Part shown: positions 1-17,089 of the stretch, in pieces
Layout of the letters: every line of letters starts with the position of its first letter
Numbering within the stretch: the stretch's first letter is position 1
Assembly (NCBI GenBank): GCA_029168955.1
Contig: JAPDOI010001715.1
Span: 86,075 to 150,074, forward strand
Length of the DNA: 64,000 nucleotides
Reading direction: 5' to 3'
From: Aplectana chamaeleonis
Taxonomy: Eukaryota; Nematoda; Chromadorea; Rhabditida; Cosmocercidae
Notes under the pieces: model-generated
The model's database searches: none
What the model saw: only the letters and a program-made list of their open reading frames with translations
Told to the model about the DNA's origin: nothing
Program-made: the position numbers and the translations under genes

Positions 1-587
1 AACACTGCAGTGCTCCCTCGTCGCCGTTCACGCTGCGTTGATCGCCCCCGTCACCGAATGTGATCGACATCGCATTACTCAGCGCTGTTCTTCGCTGCGA
101 ACAACGCCGCGACTTGAACCTTGCAGACCCCTTATGAATGACTTGACGGCACGCCCGCGCGGCACACGCGTCACGCACACTCCGCCATGGCGGCGACGCA
201 CGTACCGTCTTCCCCATAATTTGTTCGATTACTCTAACATCAACTTCATTCCGGGTCGTCACATTTAACTCCATGGCTATCCTCTGCTGCATTGGGCTCA
301 CGCTGTGATGATCACAGAAGGGTCCGCAGTTTTGGGGCGCACAGAAGGGTGGGGGCCGCGGCCACTGCCGGTCACAATGCAAAAATGGTTGATATTCAGC
401 CGTTCAAAATTTTTCCGAAATAAATAAAATAAAATTATATCAGAAAAATACATTGAGAAACAGCATGAAATATGAAAAATAGTAATCTTCTCACAAAATC
501 ATCGAATTTCTCAAAAGTTTTTTATTGACCCGAAGATTACACGACAAACCTAGGAGGCCGCACGAAGTTTTGTGGCGGAGGGAGGGG
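1..587. other. Intergenic, nothing recognised
   Basis: No ORF with recognisable protein character and no RNA gene seen. The last 8 bases (GGGAGGGG, 580-587) are the left target-site duplication of the next element. Confidence 0.5.
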
Positions 588-2680
588 CAGGGCTGGGCAC
601 ACGTCCCGGCTTGGCGAATCTGAATATGCACCCCCCTTAGCTCGGTAATTTTTAGGCACCCCCTTATGCGAAATCGAAATTGGCTGTTTTCCGAATAGTT
701 AAAAAGCCATGATCTTGACCTCCTGATTTTGATGAACAAGAATATAAAAAAAGTACTGAATAGAGAATATTCCGAAAATGGCAACAAAAAAGGTAGTGTA
801 ATTTCTGAACTTTAAAACAACCCCATGAGGTAAATTTGTTAGTATGACGGTAATTTATGACAAAAGATAAAACATTTTTCAATACAAAACAATTGAACAA
901 TTACCAACAACAGAACTACTACTATCGCAATAATTGATGTTTCCTGTCGAATGTTTTCATAAACCTATGAAGGATTAGTTAATCTGTGTTTGATTGTTCT
1001 GATGTGGAAATCAGAACTATTTTGTGTCATGGAACAACGTTAGGATTCATGTGATTCGTAGGGAGTAGAAAACCCGAGTTTTACCCTCCTAGAATGCCGC
1101 AATCCCTTAAAAATCGGCTTTCCGTGCGAGACGGTGTTTGTACGCAGCTACACAGCGCACACGGGAATGGACGCGCACACAATATTAATAAAAAATGTAT
1201 TTTATTACAGAACGGGGAGGAGAAAAGGATTGAAACTGAAGGAAATGGAAGATGGTAAAGGTAGTCTATTCTGGATGTACCCATTTTAGAAATTTAATGT
1301 AAATAAACAAAGTTAGAGCTGGTGTAAATATTTAGCCGTGACAAGGTTCATTCAAACGAACCTAGTTGATCGAAACTAGCATAAACTGAGAGCAAAGGAT
1401 ATTGTTAGAAAGAGGAGAATCTGGCGAACATTTTAGTTTCAATAGGACTGATTTTTAATGTGATTTAAGGACCTTAAATCTCGTCCCGGTTTTACCCCGA
1501 AAACCGGGACAAAACCGGGACGAGGTTTAAGGTCCTTGTATCACATCAAATATCAAACCTGTTAAAACCAAGGTGTTTGCCAGATTCTCCTCTTTCTTTG
1601 AATGCTCTTACTTTTTATGTTCAATGCTGTTTTCATTCAACTAGGTTCATTTGAATGAACCTTGTCGAATCCAAAGAACTCACCCCGCTCCAACTTAGTT
1701 TATTTACATTAGATTTCTATAATGGTTACATTGAAAGTATCGTACCTCTGCCTTCTTCCATTTACTCCAGTTTCAGCCCTTTTCTCTTTCCCGTTCTGTA
1801 ATAAATTACATTTTTAAATTAATATTGTGTGCGCGTCTACTCCAGTGTGCGCTGTGTTGCGGCGGACAAGCACCAGATCGCACGGCGAGCCGAATTTCAA
1901 GGGATTGCGGCACTCCAGATGGCTACAACTCGGGTTTTTATAGTTCCAAAGCCCTATTCAGTGCACTTGTGCTCTGCAGGGTACTGATAGCAGTTTTTTT
2001 ACCATGATGAGAGACATGGTACTTCTCAAGGAGGAGGACACGATCATTAACTTCTCTCACAAGACCTTGCAAAGTCCTCAATTTTCACCATCGGATCTCT
2101 TCATAAGTCACATTATCATGAGCTAAAATTAGTTGGCTAGTCGTGATACTAAATGTGCTACCTGTAATTTCAATCTGTACTAATACAACAGTTCGCTGAT
2201 TCTTTTTTGAACGTGAACGATAGCGCTTCTGAGCGCTTTCTTTGTATCTTTGCCTCGAATCGGTTACCACCCGTGTAATAAATGAACGGTACACCAGAGA
2301 AACATGACATCACACCAATCCTTACTTGCTACTAGATAACGGAGTAGTGTTTATTTCTTTATCAAAGTAATCAAACAAATTATAGATAATACTTAATTCA
2401 TAGAGTTATTAAAAAGAAACCTCGACAGCAACTATTAATTTTTGCGAACGCAACCTGCATATCTATCAATAATTTGAATTCTGTGAGTGTTTTTTTTTCG
2501 AAAAGCGGAGAAGAATAGTTGACAAATCAAAAGAAAAGCGTGTACTATTTTCTCCCTGAAATTCGGCAGAACAGGCACTTTGTTTTTATCTAGGGGTTCG
2601 GTTTAGGCACCCCCTTTGCCCTCTCCGCAACGTCCAATATGCACCCCTCTAAGGTCAACCGGGACGCGTGCCCAGCCCTG
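588..2680. mobile_element. hAT-like non-autonomous DNA transposon
   Basis: The ends are inverted repeats: CAGGGCTGGGCACACGTCCC on the left and its near-perfect complement ending CCAGCCCTG on the right. The element is flanked by a perfect 8-bp direct repeat GGGAGGGG (580-587 and 2681-2688). An 8-bp duplication with CAGGG ends is the signature of the hAT superfamily. Just inside both ends are short repeats of the form TATGCACCCC / TAGGCACCCC. I see no transposase, so it must be mobilised in trans. A palindromic element (1069-1938) is nested inside. Confidence 0.8.
1069..1938. repeat. Long palindrome / fold-back element nested in the hAT-like element
   Basis: Two arms of about 420 bp are inverted copies around a centre near 1500, where the sequence reads through ACCGGGACAAAACCGGGACG. 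The outer ends are AAAACCCGAGTT and its complement. A transcript would fold into a very long imperfect hairpin. Both arms contain small GC-rich ORFs that are mirror images of each other, so they are not genes. Target duplication not resolved. Confidence 0.75.
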
Positions 2681-2688
2681 GGGAGGGG

Positions 2689-3480
2689 GTCGCTCGATTT
2701 TTTGACGAGGAGGCTTGGGAGATGCGCCTCCCATGGATCGATCACGGCGCCATGCCTAACTCTGACTGCATTGATGGGGAACTCAGCACAGAAATTGTTT
2801 TGACGACACAATTCATTCCAACTTTACCTCTCTATGCCATAGCACTGGAGTATTCACAGTCCCTCTAGGCGCTTGCCGCGCGTAGAGAGTATTCATAGTG
2901 CAACGCCACGCATGCTCTGGCGCCCTTTTTGTTCTGAATAGGCCAATTTTCTTCAAGAATGGATAGTGCTGGAAGACGATTATAATTCACCATCACCACC
3001 AAATTCTCCTTGAAAAGAAATAACAGTGGTGTATCACGTGTTAATTATGTTTTACATCTTCAAACCTGTTGGAGAGATGAATGGAAACTAATGCTACACC
3101 TTAGTGAGAATTTTATGGACGATGGTAAATTATCAACTTGTAGTGTTGAATAAGCACTATTGCAGCACAGTCGCTCCGCATTAATTGAGTGCGGGAGGCG
3201 ATTCGCCGAGAAGTTTCTCTAGATAACGTTATTGCGCGTAGTGTTCTTCCCTTTAGTTCCCTATGTCTATATAGTGGCATCTTCCGTATGTCGGCCCTGC
3301 TATAATTAATGCACAGCAGTTTGTGTAACAGAATGCGAGCAGTGAGCATCGTACTCAGAATCCCCGTTGTTACACTCTTTGCTACCCTCTCCCCCACGCA
3401 AAAAGCGACCAAAGCATTCCGCTTTGTAACGAATAGATTGACAAATTTATTGAAATGGCAGTGCTGAATATCAGTACATT
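2689..3480. other. Intergenic, 3' of actin copy A
   Basis: No gene recognised. The 3' UTR of the minus-strand actin A probably lies in about 3490-3618, where the sequence is closely similar to the 3' flanks of actin B and C and then diverges. Confidence 0.4.
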
Positions 3481-3618
3481 TACAACCATTTTCACATTTA
3501 TGTGCATATAAATTGCGTTCGGATAAAATTTTTTCATTCGAACCCGAAAATTTTGAGCATAATACACACTAAACACCTCGAAACCATTATAATTGATCTG
3601 ATCGTGAGTCGGAGGAAT

Positions 3619-5470
<1,852 letters not shown>

Positions 5471-5519
5471 CAGCTATGCGATTCGGAAAATTCCGGCGGT
5501 CGCGAGGGAAGCCAAGGTA

Positions 5520-6161
5520 CTCAGGTACTCAGGACGACGGCCGGCGAACCTTTCCCAGCTGGCCCGCGGTCTCCGTCCTCCGGCCGCCCGCTTTTGGTTC
5601 GCCGGCCAGCCGTATGTCGACGGCCCGCCGACCTTTACCAGACGGCCCGCTATCATTATTTGTATTATTGTTTACATCAAGCATGTCAACCCGACCCCAC
5701 GGCGGAGAAACGCCCCGCCTCGGTCCGCCGCAATCTGCGGTGGGGAACCACCCTCCCCGCGAATCACGGCAGAACCGCCCCCCCCCCAGCCGTGGAGATA
5801 CCCCTATCCCCCCAGCGGTCAAAAATATGCTGGCCTCCGGAGAGTGACTCGAAGTCACCCTCCAGGGCCGGCAGTGGAATGCCGATTGAGGACTCTAGCG
5901 AGATGAGGCGCCTTTTATACCGGCTGTGCACATGATAACCACGTTACGACGTGATCAGTCGTGATCATTATAAATTGTCTTTCCAACCGACCCAATTGAA
6001 GATGGCGTGGCGGGTTTTGTGGTTCGCGGGCGAGCCAATATCCGCGCTGCGTGTGCGTCGCGTGCAGCATGGGTCGCCGCTGGCCGGCAACCTCAGAATA
6101 AGGGGCGCCGGCCATCATTATCGGCATAGAGGTTCGCCGGCCGTCGTCCTGAGTACCTGAG
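5520..6161 (-). mobile_element. TA-flanked inverted-repeat element with promoter-like core (CTCAGG family)
   Basis: The terminal inverted repeats are about 31 bp and begin CTCAGGTACTCAGGACGACG. They are flanked by TA on both sides (5518-5519, 6162-6163), and the tandem copy at 6256-6397 gives the empty site. The inside is very GC-rich and has no transposase. It is related to 24153-24878 by the shared CTCAGG ends, the TA target and a shared internal TATA-hairpin module. A TA target suggests mobilisation by a Tc1/mariner-type enzyme, which is inference. Confidence 0.75.
5800..5919 (-). promoter_or_regulatory. TATA box plus conserved hairpin module (copy 1)
   Basis: On the minus strand TATAAAAGG (5919-5911) is followed about 56 nt later by a stem GGTGAC-TTCGA-GTCACTC (5863-5837), then ATTTTTGA, then a second stem GGGGATA...TATCTCC. 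The same order and spacing recur at 24402-24500. The layout (core promoter, stem, ATTTTTGR, 3' stem) resembles an snRNA-like gene. No known snRNA or spliced-leader sequence is recognisable, so function is unknown. Confidence 0.4.
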
Positions 6162-6397
6162 TAGGCGAGAGGTGGTCGTGGAGCGCGCATTTTGTACTGA
6201 AATTTCACCTCATCTACCCTTCGACTCCCCGGCGGGTTGATGGCGAATACGACCCCAGCTATGCGATTCGAAAAATTCCGGCGGTCGCGAGGGAAGCCAA
6301 GGGAGGCGAGAGGTGGCCGTGGAGCGCGCACTTTGTGCGGAAATTTCACCTCATCTACCCTTCGACTCCCCGGCGGGTTGATGGCGAATACGACCCC

Positions 6398-6937
6398 TTA
6401 ATTTTTGTCATGGTTTTTGTAGTAGGAAAACTGCGGTAAACCCCTTCCACAAAATCGCGCAACTTTTCAGACGGCAAGTCATCGGATGAATATTTCTATC
6501 ATAACCTACCTGATAACTTGTCTTCCGAAGAGATGGGCGAAACTTTCAAGAGAGCCCACACTGGTCATGGACAAAATATGAATCGAATGGATAAAATGCC
6601 ACCAATCGACTGGCTGTGACTCAACTAATAGTAAACCAACTTTGTTATCAGACTGACCAATGTAGATGGAAGCAGAGAATGAATGATTCTATCCATGTTA
6701 AATGTCTATTCATGAACTTGTGATAAGGGTCTAATTTGCGCCTCATTACAAGTTAGCACAGGAAACACGAACATGTCCTCTGAGTGAGTTGTGGATATGT
6801 TAACGGAGTGTAACCACAGTGAGACGAAGCCGAACGATCGAGGCTTTTGCCATAGGGGAGCGGTTTATATAGGTGCGTGTAATGCCCGCTTTTCTTTGCG
6901 ATTCTGGGTAACAATTGCGCCAAAGATACGCCTATTT
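6398..6937. other. Intergenic, nothing recognised
   Basis: No gene or repeat recognised. Homology to the copy C promoter begins at about 6938. Confidence 0.4.
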
Positions 6938-7564
6938 CCACGAAACACGCGAAAAGCGCCGCCCTCTTCATCCTCCATCAAACCGCCGACCAACAGCCTT
7001 CCACGAAACGCATGCTATGATCGCTCTAGTTCGTAAGAGCTACTGAGAATTCATTCCAACCTGCTCTTTTTCCAATTGGTACTAATTCTCTATAAAAGCC
7101 GCCATAACCATCCGCCAAGGCCGATTTTCTATGTCACGTAATCGTAGTTTTACCAGTTTTCTGCATTCACTAATTTTGAAAGTTGAGATTTTCAGTATTT
7201 CTTTTGGAAAAAAGTGTTAGAATGTTCGAATTAAGTTTAGTATTCTGACTCCAAGAGTCCCGCTAATGGGATATCATCTTTTCTAAAAAAAAACATGAAG
7301 ATCATAGTTGGATCTGAGACACAGCTTTTCCAGTTTTAAGAGACTCTTGAAGCCTGATTTTCGAACTTTCACATCGAACATTTTTATAATTAGCTTAAGT
7401 CTAACGATAATAATATCGGTCCTTGGCTGTCATATTTGGGGTCAATTCATGTTTTTTTTTCGCAGTCCTCGAATTTCCCCATGCTTTATGATCAGATATT
7501 TCTGGCTATTAAAATTCTAGCAAACTATGATGAGGTTATGAAATCCTTACTCAAAAGATCTGAT
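6938..7564 (+). promoter_or_regulatory. Actin B promoter and leader region (5' part)
   Basis: From about 6938 the sequence aligns to the upstream regions of copy C (from about 52795) and of the predicted fourth copy (from about 63435). CCAATTGG at 7072-7079 lies 19 bp before TATAAAAG at 7091, and the same 19-bp step occurs in all three copies. Homology stops at 7564, where a hAT-like element is inserted, and resumes at 8997 up to the ATG. Confidence 0.8.
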
Positions 7565-8996
7565 CAGGGATGTGCGGAATTTTCTGTTTTCTGTTTGCTG
7601 TTTTCTGCCCACTTTCGGTCATTTTTTTCTGTTTTCTGTAAAATTAGGCGAAATTCGACAGAAAACAGAAAAAAACGTGAATTGCAATTTGTGGCAAATG
7701 TACTCTAGAGACAAGGGGCCGGACTCATATACGGTTAACCCGTGGGTTTCGAAAACCTCACCCGCACTCTCTGCAGGTCCCTATGGTAAACTCGTTCATC
7801 TCGCTATGAAGGTTACCTGAGCTGGGGTGGTGTAGTGGCAAGAGGCGCTGCTGTTCGCACGACGCGTAAGGGTTCGATTCTCGCCCAGGGTCAAGCAGAT
7901 CTGATCTACTAACCCTACTGAGTTCTCACATTGGCACTAGATTCATGTAAGGGGGTGAAGGATCTGGCTGGGAAGTCGGCTGACCCTCGCATGTCACTCT
8001 ATAGGCCTGAAAAGCATTGAAGCCTCTATGAAATAGAAGTCGTATGCACTGCGTATCCCAAAATAGATTAAAGAATCCTAACCTTCATCTTTATCGTAAA
8101 GTGTTACCCTTACCCAGAGGTTTACCGCTGATGAGACCCCTCAGGAGGTTTGCCGTACTGTAATAACGCGAAAAGCCTATTTTTATCGTATGATATCAAT
8201 AATGAGCTTTTACGCTGCTTGATAACAATAATGATCCCGCTATTCGAATCCACACTAGCCCGGCTCTCGAGTTTGAATACTTTATACACGTGGGCAGAAA
8301 CTCAGAATACTCTAGTGTCACCGCTTTTGCTGAGCGAGGTGAAGTTTTGCCCCAACTGTGCCATTCACGCAAATTCTAGCCTCGTATTTTATCTCATTCC
8401 AGCACAGGATAATACGAAATTTGGAGAAGACGAAGCGCAATGAAATTGATGATGGGGCCTGATGTAGCTTGTGAACCTGTCATAGAGTAAAGAGCGAACC
8501 TGCCATGTTGGAGCGAGCGACGCGCAAGGACATTTATACTCACATGGCACACCCGCGCGGTACGCGCGTGACTCTAGAGCATTGAGGAGCAGTACAGTAT
8601 ACAGCCCAGCAATTATCTCAACATTATAGTCAAAATATGTACAATAGAGGAGGGCAAGTCCGCTCTGACTAAATCTTTGTCCTCTTTGCACATATTGAGC
8701 TTCTGATCAAGTAATCGTGTGTTATTTTCTCAGGAGAAAGAAGGTTAGAGGGACATTTCGGACTCGTAGTCTGCCTCTATCGGAAGTCTACATTTCTTTA
8801 TCTGGCCAACTATTGGCTTTCAGATATTGTGCAGAAGAACGATTCATCACGGAAAAGGAGTAAAAACTTTAGTGCTGTAGAAAATCTCAAATACTGTTCG
8901 CTAAACACTATTTATCAATTTTTGAATAATTTTTCTGTTTTCTGTCAAACTGTATTTTCTATTTTCTGTTTACAAAAAAAATTCCGCACATTCCTG
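7565..8996. mobile_element. hAT-like element inserted between actin B TATA box and ATG
   Basis: The ends are CAGGGATGTGCGGAATTTT and the complement of CAGGAATGTGCGGAATT. The flanks GATCTGAT and CTTCTGAT agree at 6 of 8 bases, which fits an aged 8-bp duplication. Copies C and D lack it at the same point, so the insertion is directly demonstrated. Just inside each end is an array of TTTTCTG/CAGAAAA motifs. The interior is homologous, in opposite orientation, to the element at 14714-16152, including a tRNA-like stretch. No transposase ORF seen. Confidence 0.85.
7821..7892 (+). repeat. tRNA-like (SINE-head-like) sequence inside the hAT-like element
   Basis: TGGTGTAGTGGCAAGAGG matches an A box and GGTTCGATTC matches a B box, about 33 bp apart, with closing CGCCCAGGG. 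The 5' and 3' ends do not make a normal acceptor stem, so I do not call it a tRNA gene. A diverged copy lies on the minus strand at 15903-15830 in the related element. Confidence 0.5.
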
Positions 8997-9078
8997 CTTC
9001 TGATGTGCTCTGAATGTTTCCTTACACTCTTTCCCGTCTCTTTTGCTCGTCTCGCAACCAAGAATCTCGATTTACTGA

Positions 9079-12746
<3,668 letters not shown>

Positions 12747-13090
12747 ATTCCTCTGACTCACGATCAAATCAATTATAATGGTTTCGAGGTGTTTAGTGTG
12801 TATTATGCTCAATATGTTCGGGTTCGAATGAGATTTTTCGCCTGAACACATTTTATGTGCACATAAAGTGACGATTTTGTTTTTGTGCTCCGGCATTCGA
12901 CATACTTCTGGATCAAACTAGATCCGTATGTTGGCCCAAAGCTTACCGTAATCAGAACACTATCTTATTGATTGGTTCGGGACACAACCTTTACTAGTTT
13001 AAACTTTATTATAAGATACCGAATCTTGAAATGCTTTGGTCATATGCAGCGCATATCTAAGTGTTAACTCCAGAAGTCCCGCAATGAAAC
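12747..13090 (+). other. Actin B 3' UTR and duplicated 3' flank
   Basis: The first roughly 300 bp align to the sequence after copy C (54869-55210). The first 130 bp also align to that after copy A. No canonical AATAAA is obvious close to the stop. The homology marks the right edge of the B/C duplication unit. Confidence 0.55.
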
Positions 13091-13882
13091 GAAAACTCGG
13101 AGACCTGCTCCTCCCGGGACCGTTATTTTGCGGTTTTTTTCATAGTTTTCATAACTTTTCTTTGTAAATTGCTTGTCCCTCTACTTACAATTAGAGCGCA
13201 TGGCTGAGTTCCTGTCCTTATTTCCTATTCATATCTGATCATCATGTTGCCACTGGTTTCTTGAACACACAAACCACGGAAGATTCCATGGAAATCTTGT
13301 TCATCAGATCAACCGACGTGAAATCTGAGCCAAATTTGGCGCTGAAATACTGTGAAGTGTTGGCTAATTCAGTGTTCGTCTTCTTTCGAACAAAGTTCTT
13401 CGAAGTTCTCCTTCAAGATTTCTCTCATCCTTTTTTTCGAAGAGAATCGAAGCAGCTGTCGCAGGCCTGAATACATGTCTGCTACTACGACCCTTCTCAC
13501 GGCTTTCTTCAATTGACCATTAGCCCAAGATCTGGTGGTCAAGTGAACTCGCTCAAAGTATTTCGCTGAAACTGAATAACATAACTTATCTCGGACCAAA
13601 GTATTCCTGATGCATATTTAGGAATGTGAAGACAACAAATTTTGAATTGGAACATGTGTCAATTGATTCCTTTACGATTAAAGGCAGTGTTCACTATTGA
13701 AATCGAAAAAAAATAGTCTTTCAGTTTCCATCAGAAATCGACGGTGCCGGGTTTCATTGGAACAAAAGTGTTGGAAAAATAACGTCCAGAAACGAGCCAT
13801 AAAACTTGGAAACTTTTTCCAATAATCGAGCTACCGATTGAATCGATTATACGGATTTTCGAGTAATTGGGTCTTCGACTAA
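13091..13882. other. Intergenic with one isolated TTAA-element end
   Basis: TTAA (13678-13681) followed by AGGCAGTGTTCAC matches the left end of the TTAA element family described at 40829, 42696 and 56620. I could not find a partner right end, so this looks like a solo or truncated end. Nothing else recognised. Confidence 0.4.
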
Positions 13883-14713
13883 CAGGGAAGTGTTTGGAGT
13901 GGTAAACGCATCTGCCAAAACGGCCAGTATTGTCAGTATCTCTAGTGGCTCAATAGTAAAACTGCGTAGTATCCCGCCCCGAGCTGCAGGTTCCAAGGAG
14001 TTACAAGCTTAAAAAGGTCGTTTTTTGTGCATTGTGTACCTTCCAGAAAGCGCATTAGTCTTCGGAAAAACCGTAAACGGACCTCATAAATGTGTTCAGC
14101 GCCCCAAACTACCACCCTGAGCAAATTTTGGGTGAAGGCGCATTCTCCATACTTTGTCCAGACTGACAGCGTTTTGGACTTGTACGGATTTTCGGTTGGG
14201 CCTCTATTTATACCGATTAGAGGGCTCTGGAAGCGTTTCAGAAAAATGTTCCAGATTTGTCTTACCCAGGAAGGTTTTTGGGGCGCTGATCACGAATCTG
14301 TGCTTTATTAGTCGATAATCCAAAATTTCGTTCGAAGCTTCCCAACCGGGAAAAATTTCAAGGGAAAAACGCCACTTTTGAAATTTTCGGATTTCTACCA
14401 TAGATATGTCTCAAAATCATTCTCTGAGGGTTATTTGGAGTGATAAGCACGAATCTGGAGTCCGTTTATCGTTTTTTTTGCAAATTACGGTAGATTACGG
14501 TGGGTATACGGTCAAATCTTGAAATCAAAATCTTAGATTTTACTCAAAATTTGTATACAGGTGTTATTCGGGCTGGAGAATACGAATTTAACGTCCGTTT
14601 GTCGATTTTAAAATACTAAGGTGGGTTTCGCCTCCTAAATTACATGTTACCTACCATAAGCTACAGTAAACCTCAAAATTTCGACAAATGGACTCCAGAT
14701 TCGTGTTCACCAC

Positions 14714-16152
14714 CAGGGACGTGCGGAAAAATTTTTTTGGAAACAGAAAAAAGAAAATTCAGTTCGACAAGGAACAGAAAGAAAAAAATCTCGAAAAAAG
14801 GGCAGAAACAGAAAATTTTTCAAAAGGCAATAATTAGTGTTCAGCGTACAGTATTTGAGATTTTCTACAGCGTTAAACTTTTTACACATTCTACCGTGGT
14901 AAATGGCTCCTTTGCACAATATTCGAAGGCCAAGAGTTAACCAGATGAAGGAATGTAGACACCCGAGAGAGGCATATTATAAGCGAAGGTTGTCCCTTAA
15001 ACCTCCCTTTTCCTGAGACAATAACACCCGATTACTTGATCAGAAGCTCACTAAGTGCCAAAAGAACATAGATTCAGTCGAAGCAGACTTGCCCTTCCCT
15101 AGTGCACATATTTTGACGATAATTTCGAGATTTTTGCAGGGTTGAACACTGTACTACTTCTCAACGCCCTAGAGTCACGCGATTTTCGCTCGTGCGCGCC
15201 GTATGAGTATAATCTCTTAGCGCGCCGCTCGCTCCACCATGACATGTTGGCTCGTAACTCTGTAACAGCTTCAACCGCCCCCTCATTATTTCCATTGCAC
15301 TTCATCTTATTCAAATTCAGCATCATCCTGCACTGGAATGAGTTAAAACACGAGGTTAGAAATTGCGTGAATGGCACAGTCGGGACAAACCTTTACGCCA
15401 AACCACTTTAGCGGTGACACTGGAAAATTGTCAGCGTCTGCTCACGTTCAAAAGTTATTTATACTCGAACGCCGCACCGGAGTGGGTACCATTAGCCGGC
15501 GCTAAGTCCTATTGAAGCTCTTTATTGTTATTACACAATAAAATTGGAGGTTTCGCGTCACTTGCCTGGATAACATACCTTCTGAGAGATCCGTCAACGG
15601 TAAATCCTTAGGTAAGGGTTAGCTTCATAAGATAAAAAAGAAGACTCGGCTTCTACAATACCTATTGAGATACGCAGCAAATTCGACGTCTATGTCATAG
15701 AAACTTGGATACCTTTCAGGGCTATACAGTGACATGCGGGGGTCAGCCGACATCCCAGTCATATCCTTCATCTCCTTACATGAGTCTAGTGCCAATTCGA
15801 GGACTCCGTAGGGGTAGTACATCTGGTTGACCCTGGGCGAGGATCGAACCCTGCCGTGTCGAGCGAGCAGCAGCGCATCCTGCCACTACACCACATCAGC
15901 TCGGGTAACCACCATAGCGAGATAGACGAGTTTAACCATAAGGCGTTGCAGAGAATGCGGGTGAGCTTTTCCAAGCCGTCTACCTTCCCCGTACGTATGG
16001 GGTTACCGTCTATGAGTCCGGCCCCTTGTCTATGGAGTGAATTCGCTACAAGTTGCGATCCATGATTTTTTTTCTGTTTTCTGCCCAATTTTGCCTATTT
16101 TTACAGAAAACAGGAAAAATGGGCAGAAAACAGAAAATTCCGCACACCCCTG
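14714..16152. mobile_element. hAT-like element nested in the TAA-flanked element
   Basis: The ends are CAGGGACGTGCGGAAAAATT and the complement of CAGGGGTGTGCGGAATTTTC. A perfect 8-bp duplication TTCACCAC flanks it (14706-14713, 16153-16160). The uninterrupted target reads GGGTGGTGAACACGAATC in the inverted sister copy near 17328-17345. Subterminal CAGAAAA repeats lie at both ends. It is homologous, in inverted orientation, to 7565-8996, including a tRNA-like stretch. Confidence 0.92.
15830..15903 (-). repeat. tRNA-like sequence (second copy, minus strand)
   Basis: On the minus strand GGTGTAGTGGCAGGATGCG (A-box-like) is followed by GGGTTCGATCCTCGCCC (B-box-like). It is homologous to 7821-7892. 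The B box is closer to the tRNA consensus here. It is carried by the hAT-like element and is not a stand-alone tRNA gene. Confidence 0.5.
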
Positions 16153-16376
16153 TTCACCACCCTAGAGAACCCCTACATACCATTCTTTGGCTAAATCCGA
16201 GAAAATTTTTTGAAACTCTCAAAAAAATGCCTCATGGGGTACGCAAGGCTTAAAAAATGCTCGTTACTTTTTCGAACCTGCAGCTCGGGGCGAGATACTG
16301 CGCATGTTCACTATTGAGCCAGAAGAGATACTAACAATACTAGTCGATGCGTTTACCACTCTAAACGCTTCCCTTG

Positions 16377-17089
16377 TAAGTCGATTTTTTTAATTTTCGA
16401 ATAATCGCGCACCCGATGGACTCGATGTCAAGTCTCGGTGACTCAACTCGACATTAGTACATTCATATAACTATACTGTATATTTGCCACAATGGAAGTG
16501 GGAGGGGCGAACACGAGCCATTCAAGTTCTAGGGCTGTACAGAAGAGCTATTTAGGCAGGTTTCAGCCGTTTCTCGGCATCGCTGCAATCGACCCCGAAA
16601 TTTTTGATCCCCGACGTAAACTTGAAGACTCCTGTATAGCACGTGCCAAGAGCGAGACCTCAATTCCTATAAATAAGCTAGATATAAGCGACCACCACGG
16701 GCCCGACTTACTTCACTCACCACCACAGGCCCGCCCCCCGTACCAGATTTTTGAACTCGATAGTGTTTGGGTGAATGGATGAATTTCAACCGCGTCGTCG
16801 TTCTTCACAGCCTTGCCAGTCTGCTCCTTATTCTGGTTCGCTCTCGTGCTGTGGGGGCCTTGAGCGATTTCAGAGATGCCATTGTGATCAGCGTGTGTTA
16901 TTCTCCCAGATTAGCATAAAACCTGAAAAATTATGTCTTTGTGTCTTGTGCCTTTAAGTGTTACTCGATGGTATTGGGCCACTCGTTGAAACACATGCTG
17001 TGTGAAAGTTGTGGCAGATAACTCGAAGAACTAGAGTTCGTGTCACAATCGGTATCAGGTGTCAGTCGTCGCGTCGCCAATCTCTCTAA
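16377..17089. other. Spacer between the two inverted TAA elements; weak ORF
   Basis: A 96-codon plus-strand ORF at 16492-16782 (MEVGGANTSH start) has no family I recognise. The end of the spacer (TTTCAGAGATGCCATTG) is similar to pieces near 43395 and 56840, so part of the spacer is repeat. I do not call a gene. Confidence 0.25.

Larger units (their letters stand above)
5471..6397. repeat. 142-bp tandem duplication, first copy split by an insertion
   Basis: A unit starting CAGCTATGCGATTCG and ending GGCGAATACGACCCC occurs twice: 5471-5519 plus 6162-6255, and 6256-6397. The second copy is uninterrupted, reading AGCCAAGGGAGGCGAGAGG across the point where the first copy holds the element at 5520-6161. 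It therefore serves as an empty site for that insertion. Confidence 0.8.
13883..16376. mobile_element. TAA-flanked DNA element, copy 1 (PIF/Harbinger-like target), interrupted
   Basis: The ends are CAGGGAAGTGTTTGGAGTGG and the complement of CAAGGGAAGCGTTTAGAGTG, with TAA on both sides (13880-13882, 16377-16379). A long terminal inverted repeat (about 130 bp) contains CTCGGGGCGGGATACTGCG-type sequence. Removing the hAT-like insertion and its duplication leaves 1047 bp, close to the 1073 bp of the second copy at 17090-18162, which lies in reverse orientation. TWA targets are typical of PIF/Harbinger. No transposase seen. Confidence 0.75.

Noticed and set aside
7821..7892. Functional tRNA gene
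   Set aside because: A and B boxes are present, but no acceptor-stem pairing or clear anticodon arm, and it lies inside a transposon with a related copy elsewhere.
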